From positions 64,130 through 128,129 of the forward strand of contig JACREF010000005.1 in assembly GCA_016218365.1 (NCBI GenBank): DNA of 64,000 nucleotides. Direction: 5' to 3'. The notes under the pieces are model-generated. The model was not told where the DNA came from. It was given only the letters and a program-made list of their open reading frames with translations, and did not search any database. The position numbers were made by a program, and so were the translations under genes. Source of the stretch: Gammaproteobacteria bacterium (lineage in GTDB: Bacteria; Pseudomonadota; Gammaproteobacteria; SZUA-140). Of the stretch, positions 43,854-51,964 are shown piece by piece; position 1 is the first letter of the stretch; each line of letters starts with the position of its first letter.

Positions 43854-44783
43854 TCACCGCCGCGCACCGTTGCGATTGCTCGGTCTGACAGCAGGTCTGC
43901 CGCCATATCTGCTGTCAGACCTGCTGTCAGACCGGGGCCGTTGCAAACGCTGCCGGGTATATTCTGCGGCGATGACGGCAAAGGCCACCGACACATTCAG
44001 GCTCTCGACCTGCCCTGAACCGGGGATCGCAACGATGCGATCGGCACGGGCGCGTAAGCCGCTGGACACACCGCCCCCCTCAGCCCCCATGACCAGCACA
44101 CTGCGCGCCGGCAAGGGTTGGTCATACAAGGGTTCGCCGTCCGCCCCGGCCGCGATCAGCTGAAACCCTTGCGCATGCAATGCATTCAGCTCTACATCGC
44201 GATCCTGCAGCAGCACCAGCTGGACATGTTCGGCCCCGCCCTCGGCAATCCGGCAGGCCGACGGCGACATCCGCGGCAACCTGCCCTGTTCACCGAGCAG
44301 GTATTCAACCCCAAAATGGGCACAGCTGCGTACCACTGCACCGAGGTTATGCGGGTTCTCGACCCCATCGAGGTAGCCGAGCAGATGAGGGCCGTCCCGG
44401 GAGGCGAGCGCGCTGTGCAGCTGGGCAAACTCACAGGCCACTGGTTCACGCGCCAGCACACAGATCCCCTGATGATGGATCGATTCGGTCAGCCGTTGCA
44501 GATCCTCTTCGGGCACCAGATGATAGGCCAGCCGTTGCGCCGCCGCCCATTTCAGCATCGCACCGAATTGCTTACAGCTCTGCTCGGTGACATAGATACG
44601 AATGACATCCTGCGGACGCTGCTGCCACAAGGCCAGACAACATGCCACGCCATAATATTTCAGCTCCTGACGCGGCCGCGGTTCTCGCGGTTCTGATCTG
44701 GGCGCTGATCCAGGCGCAGGACGGGACGGTGGTGCACCTTTGCGATGACGGCGCGCGGGGTCTTTACCTTTATATAAACTCAT
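43854..44783 (-). CDS. SpoU/TrmH-family RNA methyltransferase, YfiF-like
   Basis: A 309-residue SPOUT methyltransferase. A basic disordered N-tail (to about residue 40) is followed by a substrate-binding domain (YYGVACCLALWQQRPQDVIRIYV) and the SpoU domain with GYLDGVENPHNLGAVVRSCAHFGV, RIAEGGAEHV, VLVMGAEGGGV and SGQVESLNVSVAFAVIAAEY. It fits the YfiF branch better than RlmB. The C-terminal tail (RSDSRSDSRYGG...) is encoded by an inverted repeat and looks added. RNA target unknown. Confidence 0.9.
   Translation of the reverse strand: MSLYKGKDPARRHRKGAPPSRPAPGSAPRSEPREPRPRQELKYYGVACCLALWQQRPQDVIRIYVTEQSCKQFGAMLKWAAAQRLAYHLVPEEDLQRLTESIHHQGICVLAREPVACEFAQLHSALASRDGPHLLGYLDGVENPHNLGAVVRSCAHFGVEYLLGEQGRLPRMSPSACRIAEGGAEHVQLVLLQDRDVELNALHAQGFQLIAAGADGEPLYDQPLPARSVLVMGAEGGGVSSGLRARADRIVAIPGSGQVESLNVSVAFAVIAAEYTRQRLQRPRSDSRSDSRYGGRPAVRPSNRNGARR
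43882..43933. repeat. 13-bp inverted repeat with a doubled arm
   Basis: GGTCTGACAGCAG at 43882 faces two successive copies of its complement CTGCTGTCAGACC (43909-43921 and 43921-43933). It lies in the last codons of the YfiF-like gene and could act as its 3' hairpin. Confidence 0.7.
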
Positions 44784-44924
44784 GGTGTCTTGCCTGCAAA
44801 ATCATGATCTGAAACGAGAGTGTACAGAAACCGGGTACTCCGGTGTAGTTGATATCGAAGTAGCCATGGCATGACGGCCTGCCATCCCCGGACGCGAACA
44901 GCGCCGTTTGCTGTCAGCGGTCAC

Positions 44925-44953
44925 TTGACGATGCCGGTACCGGCACCGATAAT
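44925..44953 (+). promoter_or_regulatory. Promoter with palindromic operator before the MarR-emrAB operon
   Basis: TTGACG (44925-44930) and GATAAT (44948-44953) are separated by 17 bp. A perfect 12-bp palindrome GCCGGTACCGGC occupies 44933-44944 inside the spacer, an ideal repressor site. The MarR gene starts 39 bp later. Confidence 0.6.
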
Positions 44954-44991
44954 TGATAGTGTGCTAATTAATGTAAGGCTATCTAATCACC

Positions 44992-45432
44992 ATGGCCAGT
45001 GAGGACAATTTCGGCCTGCTGCTCGGCGAGACCGCGCGGATCTGGCGCAACCGCCTCGATCAACGGCTGCGCCCGCTCGGCCTCAGCCAGGCCAAATGGC
45101 AGCTGCTGGTGCAGCTGCATCTGGCCGAGGACGACCTGACCCAGATCGAACTGAGCAGCCGCCTCGGCATCGAAGGCCCGACGCTGGTGCGGCTGCTCGA
45201 CCGCATGGAGGAGGATGGCTGGGTCGAACGCCGGCTGTCCAGCAGCGACCGCCGCGCCAAGACCGTGCATGGCACGGCCAAGGCCCGCGCCATCATGCGC
45301 GACATCCGCCAGATCGCCGGCCGCCTGCGCGCCGAATTGCTCAGCGGCCTGTCGCCACAGGACCTGGCCGTTGCCAGCGCGGTACTCAAACAGATCAAGC
45401 AACGCGCTGAACAGAACACCGACGAACATTGA
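44992..45432 (+). CDS. MarR/SlyA-family transcriptional regulator
   Basis: A 146-residue winged-helix regulator: RLRPLGLSQAKWQLLVQLH, LTQIELSSRLGIEGPTLVRLLDRMEEDGWVERRLSSSDRRAKTVHGT (recognition helix and wing), and dimerising helices at both ends. It is the first gene of an efflux operon, so autorepression relieved by a lipophilic substrate is likely by analogy with EmrR. The site is probably the palindrome in the promoter spacer. Confidence 0.93.
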   Translation: MASEDNFGLLLGETARIWRNRLDQRLRPLGLSQAKWQLLVQLHLAEDDLTQIELSSRLGIEGPTLVRLLDRMEEDGWVERRLSSSDRRAKTVHGTAKARAIMRDIRQIAGRLRAELLSGLSPQDLAVASAVLKQIKQRAEQNTDEH

Positions 45433-45442
45433 TGGAGCCGTC

Positions 45443-46432
45443 ATGAAAAAACGCCTGATCATCACCGTGGCCGCCGTCGCCGCCGTCGGGGGTGGATTCT
45501 ATGGCTATCATTTATATAGCCTGCATTACCCTGCCACGGACAACGCCTACATCACCGCCAGCGTGGTCCATATCGCCCCGCAGGTCAGTGGCCGCGTAGC
45601 CGAGGTAGCGGTCAGCAACCAGCACTATGTCCATGCCGGCGATGTGCTGTATAAGATCGATCCCAGCAGTTTCCGTCTGGCGCTGGACCGGGCGCGCGCC
45701 ACGCTCGACCAGGTGCGGCAGGATGTCTCCCACGACACCGCCACCGTGGTCTCCGCCGAGGCGGAGGTGACACGGCTGGAGATCCTGCTCGACAACAGCA
45801 CGCGCCGCGCCCAGCGTGCCCGCGACTTGCAGACCGGCAATTTTGTCTCGGCGCAGGCCAGCGAAGACGCTGACGCCGAACAGCGCGCCAATGCCGCGGC
45901 GCTGGCCGTCGCCCGCGCCCGGTTGCGTGAGGCCCGTGAACGCCTCGGTGCACCGGGCGATCAGAATCAATCGGTGCGCGTCGCGCTGGCCGCACTGGGC
46001 GAGGCACAGTGGCAGCTCGACAACACCACCGTCAACAGCAGCTGCGATGGCACGGTGACCCAGCTGTCGTTGCAGCCGGGTGATGCCGTGCAACAAGGGC
46101 TGTCCAACTTTGTCGTGGTCTGCGACCACAACTTCTGGGTCGAGGCCAATTTCAAGGAGACCGAGCTGGAACGGATCCGGCCCGGCCAGCCGGTCACGAT
46201 CGATGTCGACATGTATTCGAACCGGACCTTCCGGGGCAAGGTGGAGAGCATCAATGCCGCCAGCGGTGTCGCCTTCTCGATGCTGCCGCCGCAGAACGCC
46301 AGCGGCAACTGGGTCAAGATCACGCAACGGGTACCGGTGAAGATCCGGGTACTGGATGTGGAACCGGAACATCCATTGCGGGTTGGCACCAGTGCCCATG
46401 TCCGCATCGACACCACCAGCGATGGCCACTGA
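45443..46432 (+). CDS. emrA: HlyD/EmrA-type membrane fusion protein
   Basis: A 329-residue periplasmic adaptor of a tripartite pump: N-terminal anchor (MKKRLIITVAAVAAVGGGFYGYHLY), lipoyl halves (TDNAYITASVVHIAPQVSGRVAEV and NTTVNSSCDGTVTQLSLQPGDAV), a coiled-coil hairpin (about 85-190) and beta-barrel (WVEANFKETELERIRPGQPVTIDVD). ATG 45443 has GGAG upstream. It overlaps emrB by 11 bp. No TolC-like gene is in the window. Confidence 0.93.
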   Translation: MKKRLIITVAAVAAVGGGFYGYHLYSLHYPATDNAYITASVVHIAPQVSGRVAEVAVSNQHYVHAGDVLYKIDPSSFRLALDRARATLDQVRQDVSHDTATVVSAEAEVTRLEILLDNSTRRAQRARDLQTGNFVSAQASEDADAEQRANAAALAVARARLREARERLGAPGDQNQSVRVALAALGEAQWQLDNTTVNSSCDGTVTQLSLQPGDAVQQGLSNFVVVCDHNFWVEANFKETELERIRPGQPVTIDVDMYSNRTFRGKVESINAASGVAFSMLPPQNASGNWVKITQRVPVKIRVLDVEPEHPLRVGTSAHVRIDTTSDGH

Positions 46433-47975
46433 ACACAGCGCCCCGGCCCATGATGTAAAGGACATGCAGCGCCACCGGCTGCTGACCAGCATCGCGGTGA
46501 TGTCGGCGACGGTGATGCAGGTGATCGACACCACCATCGTCAACGTCGCATTGCCGCAGATGCAGGGCCAGCTCGGCGCAACCCCGGACCAGATCAGCTG
46601 GGTGCTGACCAGTTACCTGGTCGCCTCGGCCATTGTCATGATGCTGACCGGTTATCTGACCGATCGCCTCGGCCAGCGCCGCTTGCTGATCGCGAGCATC
46701 GCCGGCTTCACGATCACCTCGGCGCTGTGTGGCATCGCCAACTCGCTCGAAGAGATGGTGGCGTTCCGGTTGTTGCAGGGAATCTTCGGCGCCGCATTGG
46801 TACCGTTGTCGCAATCGATCATGCTGCAGATCTTTCCACAGGAGGAGCGCGGCCGCGCGATGGCGATCTGGGGTGTCGGTGTCATGGTCGGACCGATCCT
46901 CGGCCCGACACTCGGCGGCTGGCTGACCGATGCCGCGAGCTGGCGCTGGACCTTCTTCATCAATCTGCCGGTCGGCATCTTTTCGGCGCTGCTGACCTGG
47001 CGCGTCGTCGCCAACAGCCCGCTGCGCGAGCGCCGCATGGACTGGTGGGGGCTGGCGTATCTGATCGTCACCATCAGCGGCGCACAGTTCGTCCTCGATC
47101 GCGGCAGCCAGCTCGACTGGTTCAGCTCGACACAGATCCAGATCGCCGCCACCCTCAGCATCCTCAGCCTGCTGGCCTATGTCTGGCACAGCCTGCAGAT
47201 GCGCGAACACGCGATCATCAATCCGCTGATCTTTCGCGACCGCAACTTCGCGACCTCCAGCCTGCTGCTGGCGATCTTTGGCCTCGGCCTGTTCGGCACC
47301 TTGATGCTGCAACCGTTGATGCTGGCCAATCTGTTCGCCTACCCGGCGCTGACCATCGGCTTTGCGCTGGCGCCGCGTGGCATCGCCAGCATGATCAGCA
47401 TGATGGTGGTCGGCCGCATCATCCGCCGCGTCGATCCCCGGCTGCTGATCGCTAGCGGCATCACCATCTTCACCTTCGGTTCCTATCTGACGACCCAGTA
47501 TTCACTGAATATCGACATCTTCTGGATCGTGGTGCCGGCCATCATCCAGGGCTTTGGCCTCGGCCTGGTGTTCGTGCCCTTGTCGACGGTGGCGTTCTCG
47601 ACACTGGAGCCGCGCTTTGCCGCCGAGGCCGCCGGGGTCTACAGCGTGCTGCGCACCATCGGTTCAGCGATTGGCATCTCGATCGTTGCCAAGGTGCTGA
47701 CCGATCATGCGCAGATTGCGTGGAACCAGCTCGGCGGGGCGCTGCATGAAGGCAACCCGGCGTTGCGCGACTATCTGGCGCAGGCCCAGCTCGGCATCCA
47801 TGCCCCGTCGGTCGCACCGCTGCTGGCCACCGAGCTGGGACGTCAGAGCCAGATGCTCGGCATCCTCGACGCCTTCTTCCTCGTCACCTGGAGTTTTGCC
47901 GCGATGCTGCCGTTGTTGTTAGTGCTGCGGCTGCCAAAAAAGACCGGCGCCGCAGCGGCGCCTGGCAAAGGTTAA
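46422..47975 (+). CDS. emrB: EmrB-type MFS multidrug transporter (DHA2, 14 TM)
   Basis: A 517-residue drug:proton antiporter. Motifs: VMQVIDTTIVNVALPQMQGQLG (TM1), LTGYLTDRLGQRRLL (motif A), FRLLQGIFGAALVPLSQ (motif B), GVMVGPILGPTLGGWL (motif C), about 14 hydrophobic segments. ATG 46422 overlaps emrA. It works with EmrA to export hydrophobic compounds or uncouplers. Confidence 0.94.
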   Translation: MATEHSAPAHDVKDMQRHRLLTSIAVMSATVMQVIDTTIVNVALPQMQGQLGATPDQISWVLTSYLVASAIVMMLTGYLTDRLGQRRLLIASIAGFTITSALCGIANSLEEMVAFRLLQGIFGAALVPLSQSIMLQIFPQEERGRAMAIWGVGVMVGPILGPTLGGWLTDAASWRWTFFINLPVGIFSALLTWRVVANSPLRERRMDWWGLAYLIVTISGAQFVLDRGSQLDWFSSTQIQIAATLSILSLLAYVWHSLQMREHAIINPLIFRDRNFATSSLLLAIFGLGLFGTLMLQPLMLANLFAYPALTIGFALAPRGIASMISMMVVGRIIRRVDPRLLIASGITIFTFGSYLTTQYSLNIDIFWIVVPAIIQGFGLGLVFVPLSTVAFSTLEPRFAAEAAGVYSVLRTIGSAIGISIVAKVLTDHAQIAWNQLGGALHEGNPALRDYLAQAQLGIHAPSVAPLLATELGRQSQMLGILDAFFLVTWSFAAMLPLLLVLRLPKKTGAAAAPGKG

Positions 47976-48035
47976 AAACCAAGGAACATCCGCGTAATTC
48001 AACAATCTCAACCACCGCCATCCCCGCGCAAGCGG

Positions 48036-48220
48036 GAATCCATCATTGAGTTTCTGGTCTATCAAATATGGATTCCGGGTCGCAGCGTGGCTGCGCCCGG
48101 AATGACAGTTAAGGAGATCTTGTCATGCCCGCAAAAGTGGGAATCCAGGTCTTATAGATCGTTATGGATATCCGCTGGAGCCTGCCCTCGTCCCCGATCA
48201 GGGGCGGGCATGACGACACT
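48036..48220. repeat. Cluster of REP/MITE-like intergenic repeats
   Basis: The 303-bp gap after emrB holds several imperfect palindromes: CCCCGCGCAAGCGGG near 48043, the pair ATTCCGGG/CCCGGAAT (48071-48105), and an outer pair CATGCCCGC (48123-48131) facing GCGGGCATG (48205-48213). The CATGCCCGC/CGGGAATCCA modules match those in the element at 2.1 kb, indicating a dispersed family. No gene is seen. Confidence 0.7.
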
Positions 48221-48244
48221 ACGACAATCAAAGCCTCCCACGGT

Positions 48245-48278
48245 GAAAAACGCGCTCAGCCGAGGCAGCGCGTTTTTC
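48245..48278. terminator. Bidirectional intrinsic terminator
   Basis: GAAAAACGCGCT and its exact complement AGCGCGTTTTTC (12 bp, loop of 10) give a GC stem with A-run and T-run on both sides. It ends both the emrAB operon (+) and the SemiSWEET gene (-), whose stop abuts it. Confidence 0.88.
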
Positions 48279-48578
48279 TCATAACGTGCGCTGTTCAGCC
48301 TGCTGCAGACGCGAGCGCGCTGCCACAACATCCATGACCTTCAGATACAGCATCGACAGCGCCAGCAGCAAGGTGATGCCATTGGCGATGATCATCGGCC
48401 ACGAGTGCAGCACCACGCCATAGACCAGCCACAGCAACACGCCGCAGCTGAACAGGATGAACATGAACAGCGAGATATCGTGCGCCGAACGTGAGCGCCA
48501 GGTCTTCAGCACCTGCGGGATGAAGGCGACCGTCGTCAAGGTGCCGGCCAGGGTACCGATCCAGTCAAACGCCGTCAT
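48279..48578 (-). CDS. SemiSWEET-type sugar transporter
   Basis: A 99-residue, three-helix PQ-loop protein: WIGTLAGTLTTVAFIPQVLKTWRSRSAHDISLFMFILFSCGVLLWLVYGVVLHSWPMIIANGITLLLALSMLYLK, with the Pro-Gln pair and conserved Asn of the family. It dimerises to form a bidirectional sugar carrier. It stands alone before a two-way terminator. Confidence 0.9.
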   Translation of the reverse strand: MTAFDWIGTLAGTLTTVAFIPQVLKTWRSRSAHDISLFMFILFSCGVLLWLVYGVVLHSWPMIIANGITLLLALSMLYLKVMDVVAARSRLQQAEQRTL

Positions 48579-48608
48579 ATCAGCAGGGGATCAAGCAGGT
48601 GACAGCCG

Positions 48609-49355
48609 TCACCACGGCATCAGCTGGTCGCGCACCGCGCCCAGCACACGTCCACCGCTGACGATGCGCTTTTTCCAGTAGGGATTATTGAGGTTGGCAA
48701 AGGTGACGAACTTGCCGGTGCGCGGCGCATGGATGAAACGCCCGGCCGCAATGTAGATGCCGACATGCGACACCGTGTTGTTGCGCACCTTGAAGAACAC
48801 CAGATCACCCGGCAGCAGATCATCCAGCGCCACCGGCGTCACCCGGGTGAACATCTCGCGGACCGTGCGTGGCACCTGCAGCCCGGCCTGGCGAAAGGCA
48901 TAGGCGACCAGCCCGCTGCAATCCACACCGCTGGTTGACGTGCCGCCGCGCACATAGGGCACATCCAGCATCCCCATGGCCAGCAATGCCGGTAACGGGA
49001 ACAGCGTGTTCAAGGCCTCGGCGGCATGGCCGGGAGATTCCGCGGGCATCACTTCTGAGTCATTGACGGCAGTGGTCGAGGACTCAGCCGCGGGCGGCGG
49101 CGGGACCTGTTCAGCCGGGAGCAGATCGAATTCACTCAAGGGATTGCGGCCAACGGCGCGGGCCACCAGCTGCGGCAGCGCCTGATGCAAGGTCACCGAT
49201 CCACCCTCAGCGGGGGCCGGGGCCTCGCCATCCGGACGGGCGGCCCACACCGGCACCGTCACACACAGCGCCAGCGTCGCGCCCAGCAGCAGCGCCGGCA
49301 GCCGGGCGCTGCGCGTCCTGCGGGATAGAGGCGTCCTGTAAAAACCCAATTCCAT
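48609..49355 (-). CDS. NlpC/P60 family cell-wall peptidase
   Basis: A 248-residue exported protein. A signal peptide (LPALLLGATLALCVTVPVWA) follows an Arg-rich start; a low-complexity Pro/Glu linker reaches about residue 110; then the NlpC/P60 domain with catalytic Cys (VDCSGLVAYAFRQAG), His (NTVSHVGIYIAAG) and the third polar residue region FIHAPRTGK. It likely cleaves peptide crosslinks of peptidoglycan. Confidence 0.92.
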   Translation of the reverse strand: MELGFYRTPLSRRTRSARLPALLLGATLALCVTVPVWAARPDGEAPAPAEGGSVTLHQALPQLVARAVGRNPLSEFDLLPAEQVPPPPAAESSTTAVNDSEVMPAESPGHAAEALNTLFPLPALLAMGMLDVPYVRGGTSTSGVDCSGLVAYAFRQAGLQVPRTVREMFTRVTPVALDDLLPGDLVFFKVRNNTVSHVGIYIAAGRFIHAPRTGKFVTFANLNNPYWKKRIVSGGRVLGAVRDQLMPW

Positions 49356-49475
49356 GGGGCGTTATTATAGGGAATACTCAATCTAATTCAACTTCTTCGC
49401 CACCAAACAGCCGACCTGGGCATACACTGACCGCAATGCTTGCCTTGCCGCCCGTACACTGTTTAATGTGTCCTG

Positions 49476-49850
49476 ATGTCTGACATCACCCCGTGCAACC
49501 GCTGTGGCGCCTGCTGCGCCGCATACCGCGTCAGTTTCTACTGGGCCGAGGCCGCGCCGGAACTCGGCGACGCTGTGCCGCTCGAGCTGACCGAGAAGGT
49601 GTCGCCGACGCTGCTGGCCATGCAGGGCACGTGGGACAAGACCCCGCGCTGCATCGCGCTGCGCGGCGAGGTCGGCGCACAGACCGCGTGCTCGATCTAC
49701 CCCTCCCGCCCCTCGACCTGCCGTGAGCTGCAGTATTCCTGGCAGCATGGCCAGCCGAACGAACGCTGTGACCAGGCGCGGGCGGCGTGGAATCTGCCGC
49801 CGCTGTCCAGTTTGTCAGTTTGGGGTCAGAGTAAAAACTCTTCGCCATAG
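49476..49850 (+). CDS. YkgJ-type cysteine-cluster protein (zinc/iron chelating domain)
   Basis: A 124-residue protein with the cluster CNRCGACCAAYRVSFYW, then TPRCIALRGEVG, ACSIYPSRPSTCRELQ and ERCDQAR, the family's set of metal-binding cysteines. The last 12 or so residues (SVWGQSKNSSP) are encoded by a dispersed GGGGTCAGAGTAAA repeat, so the original C-terminus was probably a little different. Function unknown. Confidence 0.88.
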   Translation: MSDITPCNRCGACCAAYRVSFYWAEAAPELGDAVPLELTEKVSPTLLAMQGTWDKTPRCIALRGEVGAQTACSIYPSRPSTCRELQYSWQHGQPNERCDQARAAWNLPPLSSLSVWGQSKNSSP

Positions 49851-49933
49851 TGACTGGTTCTCTATAGTGGCGGAATGAGTATTTACTCTGACCCCAAACT
49901 GCAAACTGACCCTTTACTCTGACCCCAAACTGC
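49816..49933. repeat. Inverted and tandem copies of a GGGGTCAGAGTAAA repeat
   Basis: CAGTTTGGGGTCAGAGTAAA (49816-49835) faces two direct copies of its complement (49882-49902 and 49913-49933), 31 bp apart. This is a REP-like module of the kind often associated with IS200-like RAYT transposases; related copies occur near 50.6, 50.75, 52.6 and 53.4 kb. Confidence 0.75.
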
Positions 49934-49935
49934 AC

Positions 49936-50583
49936 TCAGGTATTTCGCTGCTGCAGCGCGCGCACCAACTCCGTCAGTTCGGCCACCTGTTCCTCCAGGG
50001 CCTGCAGCCGCGCCTCATGATCCGGCGCCGCCGCCCGTTGTATGGCGGCAGGCGCTGTGGCGGCCTCCTCGGCCGGCATATCTGTCCACAAACAGTGATA
50101 ACGCGCCTCGCGGCGGCCGGCCTGGCGCGGCAGCTCGATGACCACCGGCTCCTTGCGGGTCGCCAGCCCCAGCAATACATTTACCACCTCGTCATGGTCG
50201 GCAAACGGATGCATGCGCGCCGCCCGGGTGCGCAGCTCACCGGGTGTCTGCGGGCCACGCACCAACAACTCACACAGGATGGCCAGCTCGGCAGGTGAAA
50301 ACTCCGTGGGGCGGGTCAGCGTACCGGTCAGCTTGTGCGCATACTTGGGCACCCGCGCGCTGAAATCGCTGCGCTGCGCCGCCAGATTCTGTTTGATCAG
50401 CTGATCCAGCGCCTCCTGCACCTCGCGCTCGCTCAGGCTCAGCACCGGATCGCGGTTGGATTTCTGATTGCACGCCGCGGTCAGCGAGTTCAGTGACAGC
50501 GGGTAGTAATCAGGAGTGGTCATCTCCTTCTCGATCAAACAGCCCAGCAGCCGCGCCTGGACAGGCGTTAATGTAATGTTCAT
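49936..50583 (-). CDS. yceH: YceH family (DUF480) protein
   Basis: A 215-residue protein with two winged-helix domains: LTPVQARLLGCLIEKEMTTPDYYPLSLNSLTAACNQKSNRDPVLSLSE at the N-terminus, LCELLVRGPQTPGELRTRAARMHPF in the middle, and a C-terminal coiled coil (ARLQALEEQVAELTELVRALQQR). Function unknown; the fold suggests nucleic-acid or regulatory binding. Both ends are bordered by dispersed repeats. Confidence 0.92.
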   Translation of the reverse strand: MNITLTPVQARLLGCLIEKEMTTPDYYPLSLNSLTAACNQKSNRDPVLSLSEREVQEALDQLIKQNLAAQRSDFSARVPKYAHKLTGTLTRPTEFSPAELAILCELLVRGPQTPGELRTRAARMHPFADHDEVVNVLLGLATRKEPVVIELPRQAGRREARYHCLWTDMPAEEAATAPAAIQRAAAPDHEARLQALEEQVAELTELVRALQQRNT

Positions 50584-50598
50584 GGTGATAGCGTGCCT

Positions 50599-50760
50599 GG
50601 ATGATGAATTGAGTTTTTACCCTGACCCGAATGGCACTTACTTAAGGAGGTAGCCGGCGGGTAGCCTGGGTTGAGCGACAGCGAAACCCGGGTTTCACTC
50701 CGTTCAACCCAGGCTACCTCCTATTAAAAACGCTTAAGTGCCATTCTACCCTGACCCTAA
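50599..50760. repeat. Large imperfect inverted repeat (MITE-like)
   Basis: The left half reads CCCTGACCC..AATGGCACTTA..TTAAGGAGGTAGCC..GGTAGCCTGGGTTGAGCG; the right half is its approximate complement (CGTTCAACCCAGGCTACCTCC..TTAAGTGCCATT..ACCCTGACCC). No ORF is present. The left edge (50599-50628) recurs at 53356-53385 with one mismatch. Confidence 0.75.
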
Positions 50761-50766
50761 ACTTTC

Positions 50767-51816
50767 TTATGAGTCGACCTGATGATACAGCGTATCTGCA
50801 GGCCTTGGGAACAGCGCCGGTTTCTCCAGCACCACGAACCAGGTACCGTTAAAGACGCCTTCATCCACGATGGCCAGGCCAGCACGCACCGCCATCTCTT
50901 TCCAGGCCGTGCGGGAGCTCAGCAGCCAGGACAACACATTGGCCACTGTAAACATGCTCCAGCCCGGCACCCATACCGCCATCAGAAAGCAGCCGCCCGG
51001 TTTTAATACCCGGCGTATCTCACGCAAACACACCTCCTTGTTGCGCCCCAGATGATCAAACACATGTGTGCTGACGGCACTGTCAAAATGATTGTCGGGA
51101 AACGGCAGCGCCGTCAGGTCCCCGGTCTCGATCTGCACCCGGTCCGCCAACGAGGCCAGACGCAAATTCGACTCCAGCAGCGCCCGGCCGCCATCGTCGA
51201 TGTAGCCGGCGTCGAATCGATCCAGCGCCACGATCCGGCCCTTTTTCAGCACCCGACCCAGTGCGATCGACGTCCGTCCAGTCCCGCACCCTGCATCCAG
51301 CACCAGGTCTTCGTCGCCGGACAGCACATCGACCATCGGCAACACGACATGGTCGGGCCTTCTGATTGAGCGCATGAGCTGATTGCCGGCGATAAAGTTC
51401 GCCGCCAGAAATATCAGCAGGAACGACAGCGGCCACCAGGCCGGTGCCAGCGTCTGCACCGCAACGGCAATAAATGCCGTCACCAGCGCGGCGATGGCCA
51501 AGCCGTTCATCCATGCCGGCCCCCAGCCAAAATTGAACTGCTGCACATCGGAAACCCTGCCATGGGTCTGCGGCCGTATCAGCCGCCTTAGCAACCTCCT
51601 CAGTGCAATGAAATAAAGCGTGGCACCCAGCACCAACGCACCCATCAGATGAAAACCGGCGAACAACAGCAAGGATCTGGATACTGCCTCAAGCGTCGGA
51701 ACATAGACCAGCAAGATCAGCCCGGCGATCAGGCCGAACGCGCCGAAGATCCACATATGGGCACGAAATTGCCGATGCGCCTTCGGCAGGCCGGTGAGTG
51801 GATAGTGGTGTGTCAT
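50767..51816 (-). CDS. Membrane-anchored SAM-dependent methyltransferase
   Basis: A 349-residue protein with two pairs of N-terminal transmembrane helices (about residues 21-75 and 105-150) followed by a class I methyltransferase domain: motif I LVLDAGCGTGRTSIALG, IVALDRFD, the acidic GDLTALPFPDNHFDSAVSTHVFDHL, and VLKPGGCFLMAVW. The start is ATG 51816 behind AGGAG. It is divergent from a TetR gene that probably controls it. Substrate unknown; the membrane part suggests a lipid or quinone-like target. Confidence 0.85.
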   Translation of the reverse strand: MTHHYPLTGLPKAHRQFRAHMWIFGAFGLIAGLILLVYVPTLEAVSRSLLLFAGFHLMGALVLGATLYFIALRRLLRRLIRPQTHGRVSDVQQFNFGWGPAWMNGLAIAALVTAFIAVAVQTLAPAWWPLSFLLIFLAANFIAGNQLMRSIRRPDHVVLPMVDVLSGDEDLVLDAGCGTGRTSIALGRVLKKGRIVALDRFDAGYIDDGGRALLESNLRLASLADRVQIETGDLTALPFPDNHFDSAVSTHVFDHLGRNKEVCLREIRRVLKPGGCFLMAVWVPGWSMFTVANVLSWLLSSRTAWKEMAVRAGLAIVDEGVFNGTWFVVLEKPALFPRPADTLYHQVDS

Positions 51817-51880
51817 ACAGGACTCCTGTTCGGTGAGCAATAGCTTATGGACTATGTATTCAATAATGAACATCATGTCC

Positions 51881-51886
51881 TATAAT
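51881..51886 (+). promoter_or_regulatory. Consensus -10 box in the divergent TetR/methyltransferase region
   Basis: TATAAT lies in the 148-bp gap between the divergent genes and is flanked by TCATG and CATGA half-sites (51875-51897), a possible operator. The -35 match is weak. Confidence 0.35.
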
Positions 51887-51964
51887 GACCATGACTGAAC
51901 CTGCCCTGATGTCCCATATCGAACAAATGACGCAAAACAGTCCGATAACCCGGAGAGCAGGCCT

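Noticed and set aside
43844-43996. N-terminal extension of the DUF1439 protein
   Set aside because: Would overlap the YfiF-like gene and destroy the signal peptide position; ATG 43843 has a good ribosome site.
45215-45442. Upstream extension of emrA
   Set aside because: Out-of-frame shadow of the MarR gene; the membrane anchor begins at 45443 with a ribosome site.
48036-48220. CRISPR array
   Set aside because: The repeats are palindromic, imperfect and unevenly spaced, without regular spacers or cas genes.
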